Position numbers and translations under genes: made by a program
In this document: piece after piece, positions 24,767 to 33,677 of the stretch
Layout: every line of letters starts with the position of its first letter
Numbering within the stretch: position 1 is the first letter of the stretch
Source: Verrucomicrobiales bacterium
GTDB lineage: Bacteria; Verrucomicrobiota; Verrucomicrobiia; Verrucomicrobiales; DEV007
Reading direction: 5' to 3'
NCBI GenBank assembly: GCA_002698785.1
Contig: PAAG01000059.1
Location: forward strand, 496,001 to 560,000
DNA length: 64,000 nucleotides
Notes under the pieces: model-generated
The model's input: only the letters and a program-made list of their open reading frames with translations
Databases searched by the model: none
What the model was told of the DNA's origin: nothing

Positions 24767-25885
24767 TCACTTTCTTATGCCGAACATTTGGATCGCATCA
24801 GAATCCTTCATGCGGTAACCCGTTCCGAACGGGAGCGCCCCGGCTGCTCCTGATTGATAGATCCGATGGAGAAATGGCTGGTCGTATTCGCTGAACATGT
24901 CGATCGGACCGACATAGTTTCCGTAATATGTAACGTTGAAATAAGTCGAGAAAAATTCGGCTGGGATCCCCGAAGCATCCTGCAGGACGAATTTACAGTT
25001 CCCGACAAGAAAGTTTCGAACATTAGAAAAGCTATCCGTATGCATCAAAAACGATGCTGCTTTGAGGTAACCAACGCCATCTGGACGCTGTTCCAGAAAC
25101 TTCAGGAACGGACTTCCCGGCTTAAATCCGCTGTTCGAGAGATCTGTCTTAAAATAATAGAGATTCTGCGTTTCTGGAAAGCCAGCCATCCTCTCGTCTG
25201 CCCGCAACTGGAGCCAGATGCCGTCCGCTTCGTCTTTGGAACATTCCACTGTCCCACCTGATCCGTTGAGTTTCACATATCGTCCGTCCAGAACAGTGTG
25301 ATCGGTAAGAGCGGCAAAATAGAGCAATACCGGGTAAACCCCATCCACGCCCTGTTTTCCGAAGTCCTCTCTCATTTCTGTCGTAATGAAAAAGCTTCTG
25401 CGGGAAATACTGCGTAGCGTGTGTGTCAGGTGATTCAGGTAGGCGTCCAGTTCCAATTCCTGCATACCCAGAAAATCTGGCAACGATCCCAGCGGCTCCA
25501 GCCCAACGAGCACATACTCGTCAACACCCGGAAAAAAAGTAACTGCGTGAACAAAGTCCGGACCTCCGAAGGGATATTTGACCACCTTGGGCCGCGTCAG
25601 GTGCGGATGTATCTCTTTCCGCGCCCAACCTCGAATCTGATTGAGTCGTTTATCCTGCCAGTCCCGATTCAGAGCCACCGCTGCGTTGCTGTGCCGTATC
25701 ACAGAACGGGTCGACGATAGCCGCGACAACGGACTTGAGGGGCTCAAAGGCATTCCCGCCACAAAATGGGCAATATCGTCGAAGGAAACGGCTGGTGACT
25801 GTCCTCTGGCTCCTCGAATCGCGAAGGGGGACGAAAGAAGAACGGCAATTACAAGGGATACACGAACGGATAAATATAGACGCAT
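24767..25885 (-). CDS. Secreted protein of unknown function
   Basis: About 372 residues from the ATG at 25885, with a TTG four codons upstream as an alternative. A signal peptide covers about 1-30. The mature protein carries YPFGGPDFVHAVTFFPGVDEY and a GLEPLGSLPDF motif, with many aromatic residues and no recognised catalytic triad. Similar conserved secreted proteins occur in marine bacteria, but I cannot name the family. It lies between an EF-hand esterase and a sulfatase on the same strand, 38-53 nt from each, so it is probably part of the same extracellular degradation unit. Confidence 0.7.
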   Translation of the reverse strand: MRLYLSVRVSLVIAVLLSSPFAIRGARGQSPAVSFDDIAHFVAGMPLSPSSPLSRLSSTRSVIRHSNAAVALNRDWQDKRLNQIRGWARKEIHPHLTRPKVVKYPFGGPDFVHAVTFFPGVDEYVLVGLEPLGSLPDFLGMQELELDAYLNHLTHTLRSISRRSFFITTEMREDFGKQGVDGVYPVLLYFAALTDHTVLDGRYVKLNGSGGTVECSKDEADGIWLQLRADERMAGFPETQNLYYFKTDLSNSGFKPGSPFLKFLEQRPDGVGYLKAASFLMHTDSFSNVRNFLVGNCKFVLQDASGIPAEFFSTYFNVTYYGNYVGPIDMFSEYDQPFLHRIYQSGAAGALPFGTGYRMKDSDAIQMFGIRK

Positions 25886-25938
25886 CTCGTCTATCAATAC
25901 GATTCAGTCCGCCATTTTTTTCAACAAAATCCGCAAAC

Positions 25939-27060
25939 TTATTCCTTCTTCCCCAAAACCTCCTGAAAATACTCCACTGCCTGCTGCTGGTATTCCTGTG
26001 GAAAACGGCCGTGCCCGGCACCTTCGACAACCACCATTTCGACCGGCACTCCTGCTTCTTGCAAAGCATCACACAGCAGGTAGCTCTGCCCGATCGGCAC
26101 GGCAGGGTCCCGATCTCCATGCACGATCAGAAAAGGAGGATCGTCCTTTGAGATGTATTCGATTGGGTTCACCGGCTTTGCCAACTCCGGATTGTCCTGC
26201 AGATTCCCCCCGATTAACAAGCTCTCCGGAGAATCGGGGCGATCATGATCCATGCTCCCCTCGACATTCCTCTGCTCGTTCATTTTGAGGAGATCCGTTG
26301 GGCCATACCAGTCACATACCGCCTGGACTCGACTGGAAACGCCTGTCACTCCCAAATCTCCTTCGAGTGATTCCACATCCCCAGAGGTTCCCACGAGAGC
26401 AGACAGGTGTCCTCCCGCTGAGGATCCCCACACGCCAAAGCGATCCGGATCGATTCCGTATTCGTCAGCATTTTTTCTCAGCCACCGAATGGCAGCCTTA
26501 CAATCGTTGATCTGGGCAGGAAAAACCGCGTGGCCACTCAATCGATAGTTGATACTCGCCACTGCAAACCCTTCGGCAACTAATCCGCGATACTGGCCGC
26601 CCCCTTTATCACCGTTTTTCCAACCTCCCCCGTGAATCCATATCACGAGAGGAAGCACCTCTCCTGACTCTGGCAGGTAGAGATCCAGCTTATGTCGTTC
26701 ATGGCCACCTTCGACATACTCCAGGTCACGATGGACCGTTACGCCATCCATCTCCGCATTTCCTCGGCGGGGCTTATTCCCTCCCCCTCCCATTCTGCGC
26801 GAACGGAACGCGATATCTTCTTCCACCGTGAGAAAACCATCCCCGTCAGCATCGATTTGAGGAAACATCCTCTTCAACTGACTGGGAAACTCCTCTTCTG
26901 ACAATTTCCCATCGCCGTCTTTATCCTGTCGTTTGAAAAGGGCTTCCGTCTTGGATCGTATCACGGAGCTTTCTTCACTATGACCAACACCAAAAGAGCA
27001 GATCAACGCCAGAACCAAGCCCGCACGACAAAAAGGGGAATAAAAAGGGTATCGCATCAT
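25939..27060 (-). CDS. Secreted EF-hand alpha/beta-hydrolase (carbohydrate esterase-like)
   Basis: A 373-residue exported protein with a signal peptide to about residue 28, then two EF-hands (DKDGDGKLSEEE at 46-57 and DADGDGFLTVEE at 70-81), then an alpha/beta-hydrolase of the BD-FAE/hormone-sensitive-lipase-like esterase group. The oxyanion motif is HGGGW, the nucleophile S214 in WGSSAGGH, the acid in HGDRDPAVP and the base in GAGHGRF. This group deacetylates sugars or cleaves feruloyl esters. The Ca2+-binding pair suggests stabilisation or regulation by calcium. Two consecutive ATG codons make the start 27060 or 27057. Confidence 0.88.
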   Translation of the reverse strand: MMRYPFYSPFCRAGLVLALICSFGVGHSEESSVIRSKTEALFKRQDKDGDGKLSEEEFPSQLKRMFPQIDADGDGFLTVEEDIAFRSRRMGGGGNKPRRGNAEMDGVTVHRDLEYVEGGHERHKLDLYLPESGEVLPLVIWIHGGGWKNGDKGGGQYRGLVAEGFAVASINYRLSGHAVFPAQINDCKAAIRWLRKNADEYGIDPDRFGVWGSSAGGHLSALVGTSGDVESLEGDLGVTGVSSRVQAVCDWYGPTDLLKMNEQRNVEGSMDHDRPDSPESLLIGGNLQDNPELAKPVNPIEYISKDDPPFLIVHGDRDPAVPIGQSYLLCDALQEAGVPVEMVVVEGAGHGRFPQEYQQQAVEYFQEVLGKKE

Positions 27061-27134
27061 TTATTTCGAGTCCGTAATAGATAGACCCCGGCGGGGCCGA
27101 ATGGTTTCCCAGATCGAAAGAAAAATACGCTTCG

Positions 27135-28865
27135 TCACAATCTTGGTTTCTCAGGCTTAATCGGCTCTGCCCAGGCTTGCGCTCCAGTGAGCTTCACTTT
27201 TCGTCGAAACACCTTCGCTCCACAGGTTGCATAAAGACTGTTTCCATGAAGGCAGACATTTGATGGATGCCTCTCACCAATCGGAGTAGGCACGATCAAA
27301 TGCACCCGCCCGGGCTGGTCGCAAATCTGCACTCCCATCGCTGTCGCAACCAGAAGCCAGCCCTCGTCGCTCACACACATGCCATCTGCGTGGCTCCGCA
27401 CATCTACAGAGGAAGGAGGCAGATGAAGGTGAAAATAGGGCTGAACAAAGGCCAGTCCCCCGTCATCGGTTCGCTGCGCAGACCAGACAAAACGACCCGA
27501 ATAATCTGCCGCATAGACCAGAGACTGGTCGGTGCTCAAAACCACCCCGTTCACTCCCGAAAACTCATCACTCGCAATCTTCGCCTCGTTGCCCGGCACT
27601 ATCTTCCAGATTGCTTTCTTCCTAGGTTCGGAAAAGTAGACCGTCCCATCGTGAGCCACCACGACATCGTTCGGTTTCACGTTCTCCACATGAACCGTCA
27701 TTTCACCGGTTTCGATGTTCCACGAAATCAAACGCCCCGGCTCTCTCTGGGCGCCGTACAGAGTCTTTCCATCAGGAGCAAAAGCCAGCCCGTTTGACCC
27801 TCCCGTATTCTCCTGGAACAGCAATTTCTTTCCGTCCGAGGATATTTTCCAGATCTTGCTTTCTTCAAGATCGGTGAAGAACAGGTCTCCCTCCCTGTTT
27901 ACCACAGGCCCCTCGGTAAAAGAATGGCCTTCACTGACTAGTTCCCAGTCTTCATCGGATTCGAGAAACCGGTTCGCTTCGCTCTCTGACTTATCCGGGT
28001 GAACTCGTACGACAGGGTCTTCCTTCCATCCTTTCCAAAGCCACCGCATGGCATCCGGGAAAATCGCGTTTCCATGTTTCCGGTTGTGTGATCCGTCTCC
28101 CCACTCGTGATTCACCTCGTATCCGGCCCACTGAAACGAGGCGAGCATATCCTGATTCGCCACCCACCAACTGCCGCAGTATATGTTATTGTCGTTCCGC
28201 CCGTCCTGGAGAAAGACACGGAGCGGCTTCGGTTCAAATTTCCTCACCAAGACAGGCAGTTCGTTCCCTCCTCGCAAACCAACATAAGTTCCGACGGTGG
28301 TAAAAACCCGACGAAACTGATCCGGACGCTGCCACGCCACATTGAATGCTGCGATCCCGCCCGAACTAGATCCGCACAATCCTCGTAAATTAGGATCCTC
28401 TGTTATCGAATAATCCTTTAACGCATGCGGAATCATCTCCTCCAGTAAAAACGTCGCGTAGCGATCCTCCACAGCATCATACTCGAAAGAACGGTTGTAT
28501 CGTGCCAGAGCATTCTCACCTGCGGCTGGAACTACCCCTGGATTAATGAAGAGCCCAATTGTCACCGGCATATCTCCCCGATCAATCAAATTGTCGAACG
28601 CAACGGGAACCGATTTCAAATAACTCATTCCATCCTGAAACACCATGAGTGCTGCAGGTTCTCCTTCGACATATTGAGCAGGAACGTACACACCAAAGTC
28701 CCTCTCTGTTCCCGGAAATATCTCGCTGTCAGAAAAAGTCCCCCTGATGACAGTGCCTTCAGGAATGCCCTCTTTCTTTTTCATATCCGGATGAACCGGA
28801 TATTCCTCATCAGCAGAGGCATAAATGGAAATAGACAGAACCAGCAGTACGAGACATCGAATCAT
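27135..28865 (-). CDS. Exported esterase (enterochelin esterase-like) fused to SMP-30/gluconolactonase
   Basis: A 576-residue two-domain secreted protein. After a signal peptide (ending YAS), residues about 25-300 form an enterochelin-esterase/esterase-D-like alpha/beta-hydrolase with FQDG, nucleophile in GLCGSSSGGIAAF, and WGDGSHNRKHG carrying the catalytic His. Residues about 300-570 form an SMP-30/gluconolactonase/LRE propeller (GSNGLAFAPDGKTLYG, NDVVVAHDGTVYFSEP, GVNGVVLSTDQ). This pairing suggests coupled ester and lactone hydrolysis on a sugar acid. It leads a minus-strand group with the EF-hand esterase 74 nt downstream. Confidence 0.88.
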   Translation of the reverse strand: MIRCLVLLVLSISIYASADEEYPVHPDMKKKEGIPEGTVIRGTFSDSEIFPGTERDFGVYVPAQYVEGEPAALMVFQDGMSYLKSVPVAFDNLIDRGDMPVTIGLFINPGVVPAAGENALARYNRSFEYDAVEDRYATFLLEEMIPHALKDYSITEDPNLRGLCGSSSGGIAAFNVAWQRPDQFRRVFTTVGTYVGLRGGNELPVLVRKFEPKPLRVFLQDGRNDNNIYCGSWWVANQDMLASFQWAGYEVNHEWGDGSHNRKHGNAIFPDAMRWLWKGWKEDPVVRVHPDKSESEANRFLESDEDWELVSEGHSFTEGPVVNREGDLFFTDLEESKIWKISSDGKKLLFQENTGGSNGLAFAPDGKTLYGAQREPGRLISWNIETGEMTVHVENVKPNDVVVAHDGTVYFSEPRKKAIWKIVPGNEAKIASDEFSGVNGVVLSTDQSLVYAADYSGRFVWSAQRTDDGGLAFVQPYFHLHLPPSSVDVRSHADGMCVSDEGWLLVATAMGVQICDQPGRVHLIVPTPIGERHPSNVCLHGNSLYATCGAKVFRRKVKLTGAQAWAEPIKPEKPRL

Positions 28866-28930
28866 GGCTCGGACTGAAGATCAGCTTCCCTCGATTGGAA
28901 AGCTACGAAATGCGTCCCCTCAAACTGGGT

Positions 28931-29194
28931 TCACAGAAGCCAGATTATCGCCTTCACAATCGCAGCAATGATCCCGGCCACTCCGGCGATTACAGCAAAA
29001 GTGCTGGCGAAACCACCTCGCCTCGCAGGAGACAGGGCAATCAGAACGCCGGTCAACCCAAATACAATCGCGAGCAAAGCAAGAATAAACCCGAAAATTG
29101 CACCTGAGGTAAAACTGAAGATGGCGCAAATCACAGCCAGCACGGATGCGATACTAAAAGGCGCGGAGCTTTTGGTGTGTGTTGGATCTGTCAT
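28931..29194 (-). CDS. Small membrane protein (about two to three helices)
   Basis: An 87-residue protein with hydrophobic segments at about 15-35, 37-55 and 62-85, and the short loop SPARRGG. Family not recognised; similar to small DUF4190-like membrane proteins. The ATG at 29194 is used; a shorter overlapping frame on the same strand is a shadow. Confidence 0.6.
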   Translation of the reverse strand: MTDPTHTKSSAPFSIASVLAVICAIFSFTSGAIFGFILALLAIVFGLTGVLIALSPARRGGFASTFAVIAGVAGIIAAIVKAIIWLL

Positions 29195-29247
29195 GGAGCA
29201 GTGTTGCGTTTCCCAATGTTACGTCTCCCGACGAAATCTCGAGCAGC

Positions 29248-29667
29248 TCAGGATTCAAATACCCTCTCGATGGCAGCTAGATCGAAATCTCCCAGTTGAT
29301 ACAATAGCAATGAGTAATCCACGACGTTTCTCACCCAGACAAACCGCCCTTCCTCCAGACGCGCAGCAAAACTGAAAACAAAATCTACCTCCTTGCCGCT
29401 ATCCCGATGCTTTCCAGAAAAACGAACGTGCCCAGCGGCAGCATTTTCCTCTACCACAACATCCGCAATCTCCATTCGAATCTCGTCGAAAGCACTTCTC
29501 ACCGTCCGGTAGAATTCGACATACCGCTCCCGGTTCACTGGCATTGCTGAGACACCGAGAACCTCACAGTCTTCTGCCATCATCTCGTCGATAGCACCCT
29601 CGTCCAGTTGATTCCAAACCCGCTCGAACCAATCACGAATGGCCGCCAGGACTAGCTCTCTACTCAT
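29248..29667 (-). CDS. SnoaL-like / NTF2-fold protein
   Basis: A 139-residue cytoplasmic protein with the NTF2-like pattern of SnoaL/ester-cyclase relatives: RDWFERVWNQLDEGAIDEMMAEDCEV, a central YRTVRSAFDEIRMEIADVVVEENAAAGHVRFSG-type strand order and a final WVRNVVDY. Members bind small hydrophobic ligands or isomerise polyketides; no partner gene indicates the role here. It lies 32 nt downstream of kptA on the same strand. Confidence 0.75.
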   Translation of the reverse strand: MSRELVLAAIRDWFERVWNQLDEGAIDEMMAEDCEVLGVSAMPVNRERYVEFYRTVRSAFDEIRMEIADVVVEENAAAGHVRFSGKHRDSGKEVDFVFSFAARLEEGRFVWVRNVVDYSLLLYQLGDFDLAAIERVFES

Positions 29668-29699
29668 TCATCCAATCCAGCCTGACTTATCGACTCGAA

Positions 29700-30239
29700 T
29701 CAAGAGGTTTCCCTCAGAAATCTAGGCTCCACCGATTCAGTGAGCCAGACTCCATTCTCCGAAAGAAAAAAGAATTTCCCCTCGCGAAACATCTCTCCAG
29801 CAGCGACTTCCAAAACGACCGGCTTCCCATGTCTTCTCCCCACAATGGTGGCAGTGTCGACCGTGGCGGAAAGGTGAACATGCTGCCGGCTTTGGCTCGT
29901 CAATCCCTCCCTGAGTATGGCATCCAGAAACCGTGTCGCCGTTCCATGATACAGAACGTCTGGTGGCTCGACAGGCTCAAGCTTCAAATCGACCTCTACC
30001 GAATGCCCCTGGTTCGCTCGAATTCGCCCATCGCGAATCACAAACCTCTTCTTTTCACTCGCCTCCACGATCCGCTCGAGATCTTTCTTTGAAATCGATC
30101 TCCCCGCCTTCATACAGGCTACCAGGAGAACATCGACATCTACCCACCCTTCTGGATCGAGCGAAATGCCGACAGAATCGGGACGATGTCTAAGGATCAA
30201 GCTCAAGAATTTGCTTATTTGAATATCGTCCTTGTTCAT
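29700..30239 (-). CDS. kptA: RNA 2'-phosphotransferase (Tpt1/KptA)
   Basis: A 179-residue protein that removes an RNA 2'-phosphate by NAD+-dependent ADP-ribosyl transfer. All family motifs are present: SKFLSLILRHRP at the N-terminus, RANQGHSV around residue 74, VLYHGTATRFLDAIL, QHVHLSATVDTA and PVVLEVAAGEM. The length matches bacterial KptA. Bacteria lack the yeast-type tRNA splicing pathway, so the natural substrate is uncertain. Its ATG overlaps the stop of the preceding deiodinase-like lipoprotein gene (ATGA), an unexplained pairing. Confidence 0.93.
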   Translation of the reverse strand: MNKDDIQISKFLSLILRHRPDSVGISLDPEGWVDVDVLLVACMKAGRSISKKDLERIVEASEKKRFVIRDGRIRANQGHSVEVDLKLEPVEPPDVLYHGTATRFLDAILREGLTSQSRQHVHLSATVDTATIVGRRHGKPVVLEVAAGEMFREGKFFFLSENGVWLTESVEPRFLRETS

Positions 30240-31024
30240 TGCGGAAGTGACTCGAGGAACTCCTCAAGACTGATCTTCGCATACGGAACCGAGTTCAATG
30301 CCTTTTCGATCGGAATTGGCGGCGGAGTGTGCCAATTCTCTTTTGTCAGCTTGTAATACCACGGACCCTGACCTCCTGAATAAAGCACTCTCCCATCCCC
30401 TCCAATCACGTAAAGCCTGGCAGGCCATGCAGCCCAGAGAATCGCGGCCATATCATCCATCGAGTCCACGAGAAATCTCATCGGCAAATCTTTCTTTTTC
30501 CCGAACTCATCTGCCAGTTTGCATCGCCCCTCCAGCCCCTGTGGATCAGAAATCTCAGGAATCTTTACCTTGGCCATATCATATGCCAAAGCCGGCATAT
30601 ACCCTCCCTTTGGATGAGCTTCCCGCAGATATACAAAGTAGAAATCAGCAACATCACTGAACCTACTATATAAGTCCGCATACTCCTCGGTATACAAACT
30701 GGTTGTAGTGCAGCTCCAACTTCCAAAAACCAAAACAACAGGTTTCCCACCCAGCAGGGCACTGAGTTCCACCTCTTCGACAGTCTCAGGATCGAAAAAC
30801 CGAGTTTCCGGAGCCAAATCGCCAACTTTGGGGGCATTCACAAATCGCTCCAATATCACTCCAGCTGCATGCTGTTGGTCTTCCACGATTTCCCCGGAGA
30901 ACTCGTCCAGTTGCAGTTCCTGCTCAGGGAGCTCCACATGATTCCCTTTTTGGCAGGATACCAGGAAGATTCCCAGAGCGGCAAAAACGCCAAGGGCACA
31001 GCAGTGCGTTAGAAAGCGCGACAT
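30236..31024 (-). CDS. Iodothyronine deiodinase-like thioredoxin-fold lipoprotein
   Basis: About 262 residues from the ATG at 31024 (a TTG one codon upstream is also possible). The lipobox FLVSC places the lipidated cysteine at C24. The rest matches the T4-deiodinase family: VFGSWSCTTTS, where Cys stands at the selenocysteine position of animal enzymes, VADFYFVYLREAHPKGG, and ARLYVIGGDGRVLYSGGQGPW. Bacterial members are thioredoxin-fold redox proteins whose substrate is unknown; iodotyrosine or haloaromatic dehalogenation or peroxide reduction are possible. Likely anchored in the outer membrane or periplasm. Confidence 0.82.
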   Translation of the reverse strand: MSRFLTHCCALGVFAALGIFLVSCQKGNHVELPEQELQLDEFSGEIVEDQQHAAGVILERFVNAPKVGDLAPETRFFDPETVEEVELSALLGGKPVVLVFGSWSCTTTSLYTEEYADLYSRFSDVADFYFVYLREAHPKGGYMPALAYDMAKVKIPEISDPQGLEGRCKLADEFGKKKDLPMRFLVDSMDDMAAILWAAWPARLYVIGGDGRVLYSGGQGPWYYKLTKENWHTPPPIPIEKALNSVPYAKISLEEFLESLPQ

Positions 31025-31104
31025 CAATGGAGGAGGAGGAAGGGATTACTCTGTGGCAGAAGCCGGGAATCAGTTTCTACAAAAACTGATATACTTACCG
31101 ACTC

Positions 31105-31124
31105 GGGTCATGACTGTATGACCC
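31105..31124 (-). promoter_or_regulatory. Inverted repeat GGGTCAT-N6-ATGACCC upstream of the deiodinase/kptA unit
   Basis: Perfect 7-base arms (31105-31111 and 31118-31124) separated by six bases lie 81-100 nt upstream of the ATG at 31024, in the only gap that can hold its promoter. The geometry fits a dimeric repressor or activator site; the regulator is unknown. Confidence 0.45.
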
Positions 31125-31154
31125 CACCCCCTCTCAAAAGTTGCAAAAAACCTA

Positions 31155-33524
31155 TTATTCGTGTGATGAAGAGAACATTTCTCCATCACCCCGCCGCTTC
31201 TGGAACGGTGCGCTCTCGACTACTCCATAGAGAATCTGCCGAAGCGTAGCTCCATGAGTTTCTGCATCATCAACGATCTTATCGATAGTCGGCGCATCAA
31301 AATACTCAATTCCACGCCCGATCGCATACGTCAGCATCTTCTCAGTCAAAGCTCGGTGAAAATCACCATATCTCGACGTAGCCAGAACCCGACTTAGTTC
31401 CTTTGCATTCGTAAAATTCTCGCCAGTCATCAACTTCCCGGAAGCATCGATTGGATTTCCCTTTTCTTCATCTCTCCACGTTCCTATCTGGGTAAAGTTC
31501 TCAAGAGCCAGACCAATCGGGTCCATCCGGGCGTGGCATGAGGCACACATTTTCTCCTCGGCGTGCAGTTCGAGAAGTTTCCTCAAAGGCAGATTCTTGT
31601 TCGCACCCTTGGCTGAATCCTCCAGCGGCGGAACATCAGGAACAGCTGGTGGAGCTGGCGTCGCAAGGAAGTTCTCCAAAACAAACAAGCCACGCTTCAC
31701 AGGCGACGTCCGGGTTGGGTTCGAGGTCACGATATGAAAAGTTGCCTGGCTCAAAATTCCGCCACGCTTCGAATCTTTCGGCAAATCCACCTTACGCATC
31801 TGGCTCCCTTTCACCCCATCGATGTCATACCATTCGGCAAGAGGCTCATTCAGAAAGGTGTAATTGGCAGTCAAAAGCTCCGTTGCAGGCCTGTTCTCTC
31901 GGAGAACATAGGCAAAGAACTCCTCGCTTTCATAACGCATCGACTGCCGCAAACGTCCATTGAAAGTTCTCCGGGCTTCACCAAGATCCTTCTTACCCAA
32001 TGCCCTTCTCGCATCAATGTGGATCGTCTCAACGTCCCGCGCCTGGAGCCATTGCCCGACGAAATTCTTCACAAATCGATCAGACTTTTCGTCCTTCAGC
32101 ATTCGATCAATTTGCTGGCGCATATTCACCCGCAGTTTTCCTTCACCCGCAAGACGCATCAACTCCTCGTCAGGCAGCGAACTCCAGAGAAAATAGGACA
32201 ATCGCGAAGCAAGGGCATACTCATCGATCGGCACCGCCTTGTCCGGGTTGTTCGGCTCCGGCTGGATCTCTGCACGCATAAGAAATCGAGGGCTTACCAG
32301 CACTGCCTTAATCGCTTGGGCAATTCCGTGTTCAAAACGCTTTTCTGGCTGCTTGTCGACCATCCGAGCCAGAGCCACCAGTCTCGCCACCGTCTCATCG
32401 TCAACCGGGCGCCGGAAAGCCCGTGTCGCCACTCGGCGGAGAATCGTCTCCCTGTATGGATCACGCGCATCCTCATCCGCCGGAGGAGGGCCCTCCGAAA
32501 ACAGGTATCTCACATGCCAGGGATAGTCTTTGTGACTGCCATCGAGAGGCCCACGCATCCGGATTGCCTCCACATCGACCGCCAGTTTGTTCTCACCTTT
32601 CTGAGGCGGGTCGCCGGTCTCTGTAGCCACCCATATCTCCTGCTCGCGCCCCTTCTTGAGTTTGGACTTTGTCTTCAGCGTAATCTTCGAGGAATTATCC
32701 CAACCCAGTTTCCGTTCTGCGAGAACCTTGTCTCCCACCCCGATTTGCAGAGTCGCCGTCTGCGAAGTCGCCGCATCCGACCCCTTGATCTGGAACTCTA
32801 CTTTTAACTCGTACTCACCCTCGTAGCTGACCCACGGCTCGTACTTCATCTTGCGCGCGTGATCGAACGGCATCCAGTCCACTGACCAGTCACCACTGCG
32901 GTCATCTTTGAAAGCGCGCTTATCCAGCCACCATTCCACAATCTGGGGTCCATCGAGAGGAACCGCGTCTTCGACGACCTCTTCCGCCGCCTCCAGATAT
33001 TTCTCCATCAAGAGCGGGGAAATACTCAGCACATCACCAATGGTATCAAATCCGTAGCCTGTGTCATCCACGGGAAGTAAATCCTCAACCTTGATATCGA
33101 TGTTGAAAAGGTCCTTCACCGAATAGCGATACTCCTCACGATTCAGGCGCCGAATCGTCACACGGCCCGGGTCGGGATTCTCGCTATCGATCTCGAAAAC
33201 CTTGCTCTCGATAAAAGCGAGAACCTCCTGCCGCTCTTTACTGGAAAACTGCGGTTTGTCCGAAGGAGGCATCAGATTACTCCGGACATTTTTCCAGATC
33301 TCATACCAAACCTCAAAATTATCCAAGTGCTCCTCGACGGTCTTGAAATCGTCCATCGCAAAGTCCCCTTTATCCATACCATCACCATGGCAATCGTAAC
33401 AGAAGTCCATCAGCAGCGGCTCAACCTTGTCAAAAGCAGCCACAGCATCATTTGCACGCACAGCAGCACCACCCGCCACAAAGGCGAGGCTCAGAAGAAG
33501 AATTGGGAGAAATTGACGATTCAT
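31155..33524 (-). CDS. DUF1587/1595/1592/1588/1585 protein with planctomycete-type cytochrome c
   Basis: About 789 residues from the ATG at 33524, which gives a signal peptide ending VRA; an in-frame extension to 33593 would place residues before it. The first heme site is C42-Y-D-C-H46 followed by GDGMDKGDF, as in the PSCyt1-like domain. DUF1587 (RLNREEYRYSVKDLF), DUF1595, DUF1592 (DEYALASRLSYFLWSS), DUF1588 (RGGILSQATFHIVTSNPTRTSP) and DUF1585 follow, with a second CASCH at about residue 660. This architecture is typical of Planctomycetes and Verrucomicrobia and usually pairs with a DUF1552 protein, absent here. Probably a periplasmic redox or sugar-oxidising enzyme. Confidence 0.93.
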   Translation of the reverse strand: MNRQFLPILLLSLAFVAGGAAVRANDAVAAFDKVEPLLMDFCYDCHGDGMDKGDFAMDDFKTVEEHLDNFEVWYEIWKNVRSNLMPPSDKPQFSSKERQEVLAFIESKVFEIDSENPDPGRVTIRRLNREEYRYSVKDLFNIDIKVEDLLPVDDTGYGFDTIGDVLSISPLLMEKYLEAAEEVVEDAVPLDGPQIVEWWLDKRAFKDDRSGDWSVDWMPFDHARKMKYEPWVSYEGEYELKVEFQIKGSDAATSQTATLQIGVGDKVLAERKLGWDNSSKITLKTKSKLKKGREQEIWVATETGDPPQKGENKLAVDVEAIRMRGPLDGSHKDYPWHVRYLFSEGPPPADEDARDPYRETILRRVATRAFRRPVDDETVARLVALARMVDKQPEKRFEHGIAQAIKAVLVSPRFLMRAEIQPEPNNPDKAVPIDEYALASRLSYFLWSSLPDEELMRLAGEGKLRVNMRQQIDRMLKDEKSDRFVKNFVGQWLQARDVETIHIDARRALGKKDLGEARRTFNGRLRQSMRYESEEFFAYVLRENRPATELLTANYTFLNEPLAEWYDIDGVKGSQMRKVDLPKDSKRGGILSQATFHIVTSNPTRTSPVKRGLFVLENFLATPAPPAVPDVPPLEDSAKGANKNLPLRKLLELHAEEKMCASCHARMDPIGLALENFTQIGTWRDEEKGNPIDASGKLMTGENFTNAKELSRVLATSRYGDFHRALTEKMLTYAIGRGIEYFDAPTIDKIVDDAETHGATLRQILYGVVESAPFQKRRGDGEMFSSSHE

Positions 33525-33677
33525 CAGCAAATTGAGCCGAAACCAGCTCTGGAGGAATATACGCTCCGATACACCCTTGGACACCCCACGCAAGAACGTG
33601 TTGAAACAATGACCCGGACGTTTTTGCGCAATTCCGCAATATTTGAGCGGAAAATCCCCTGCAGCCCTGATCGCTCC

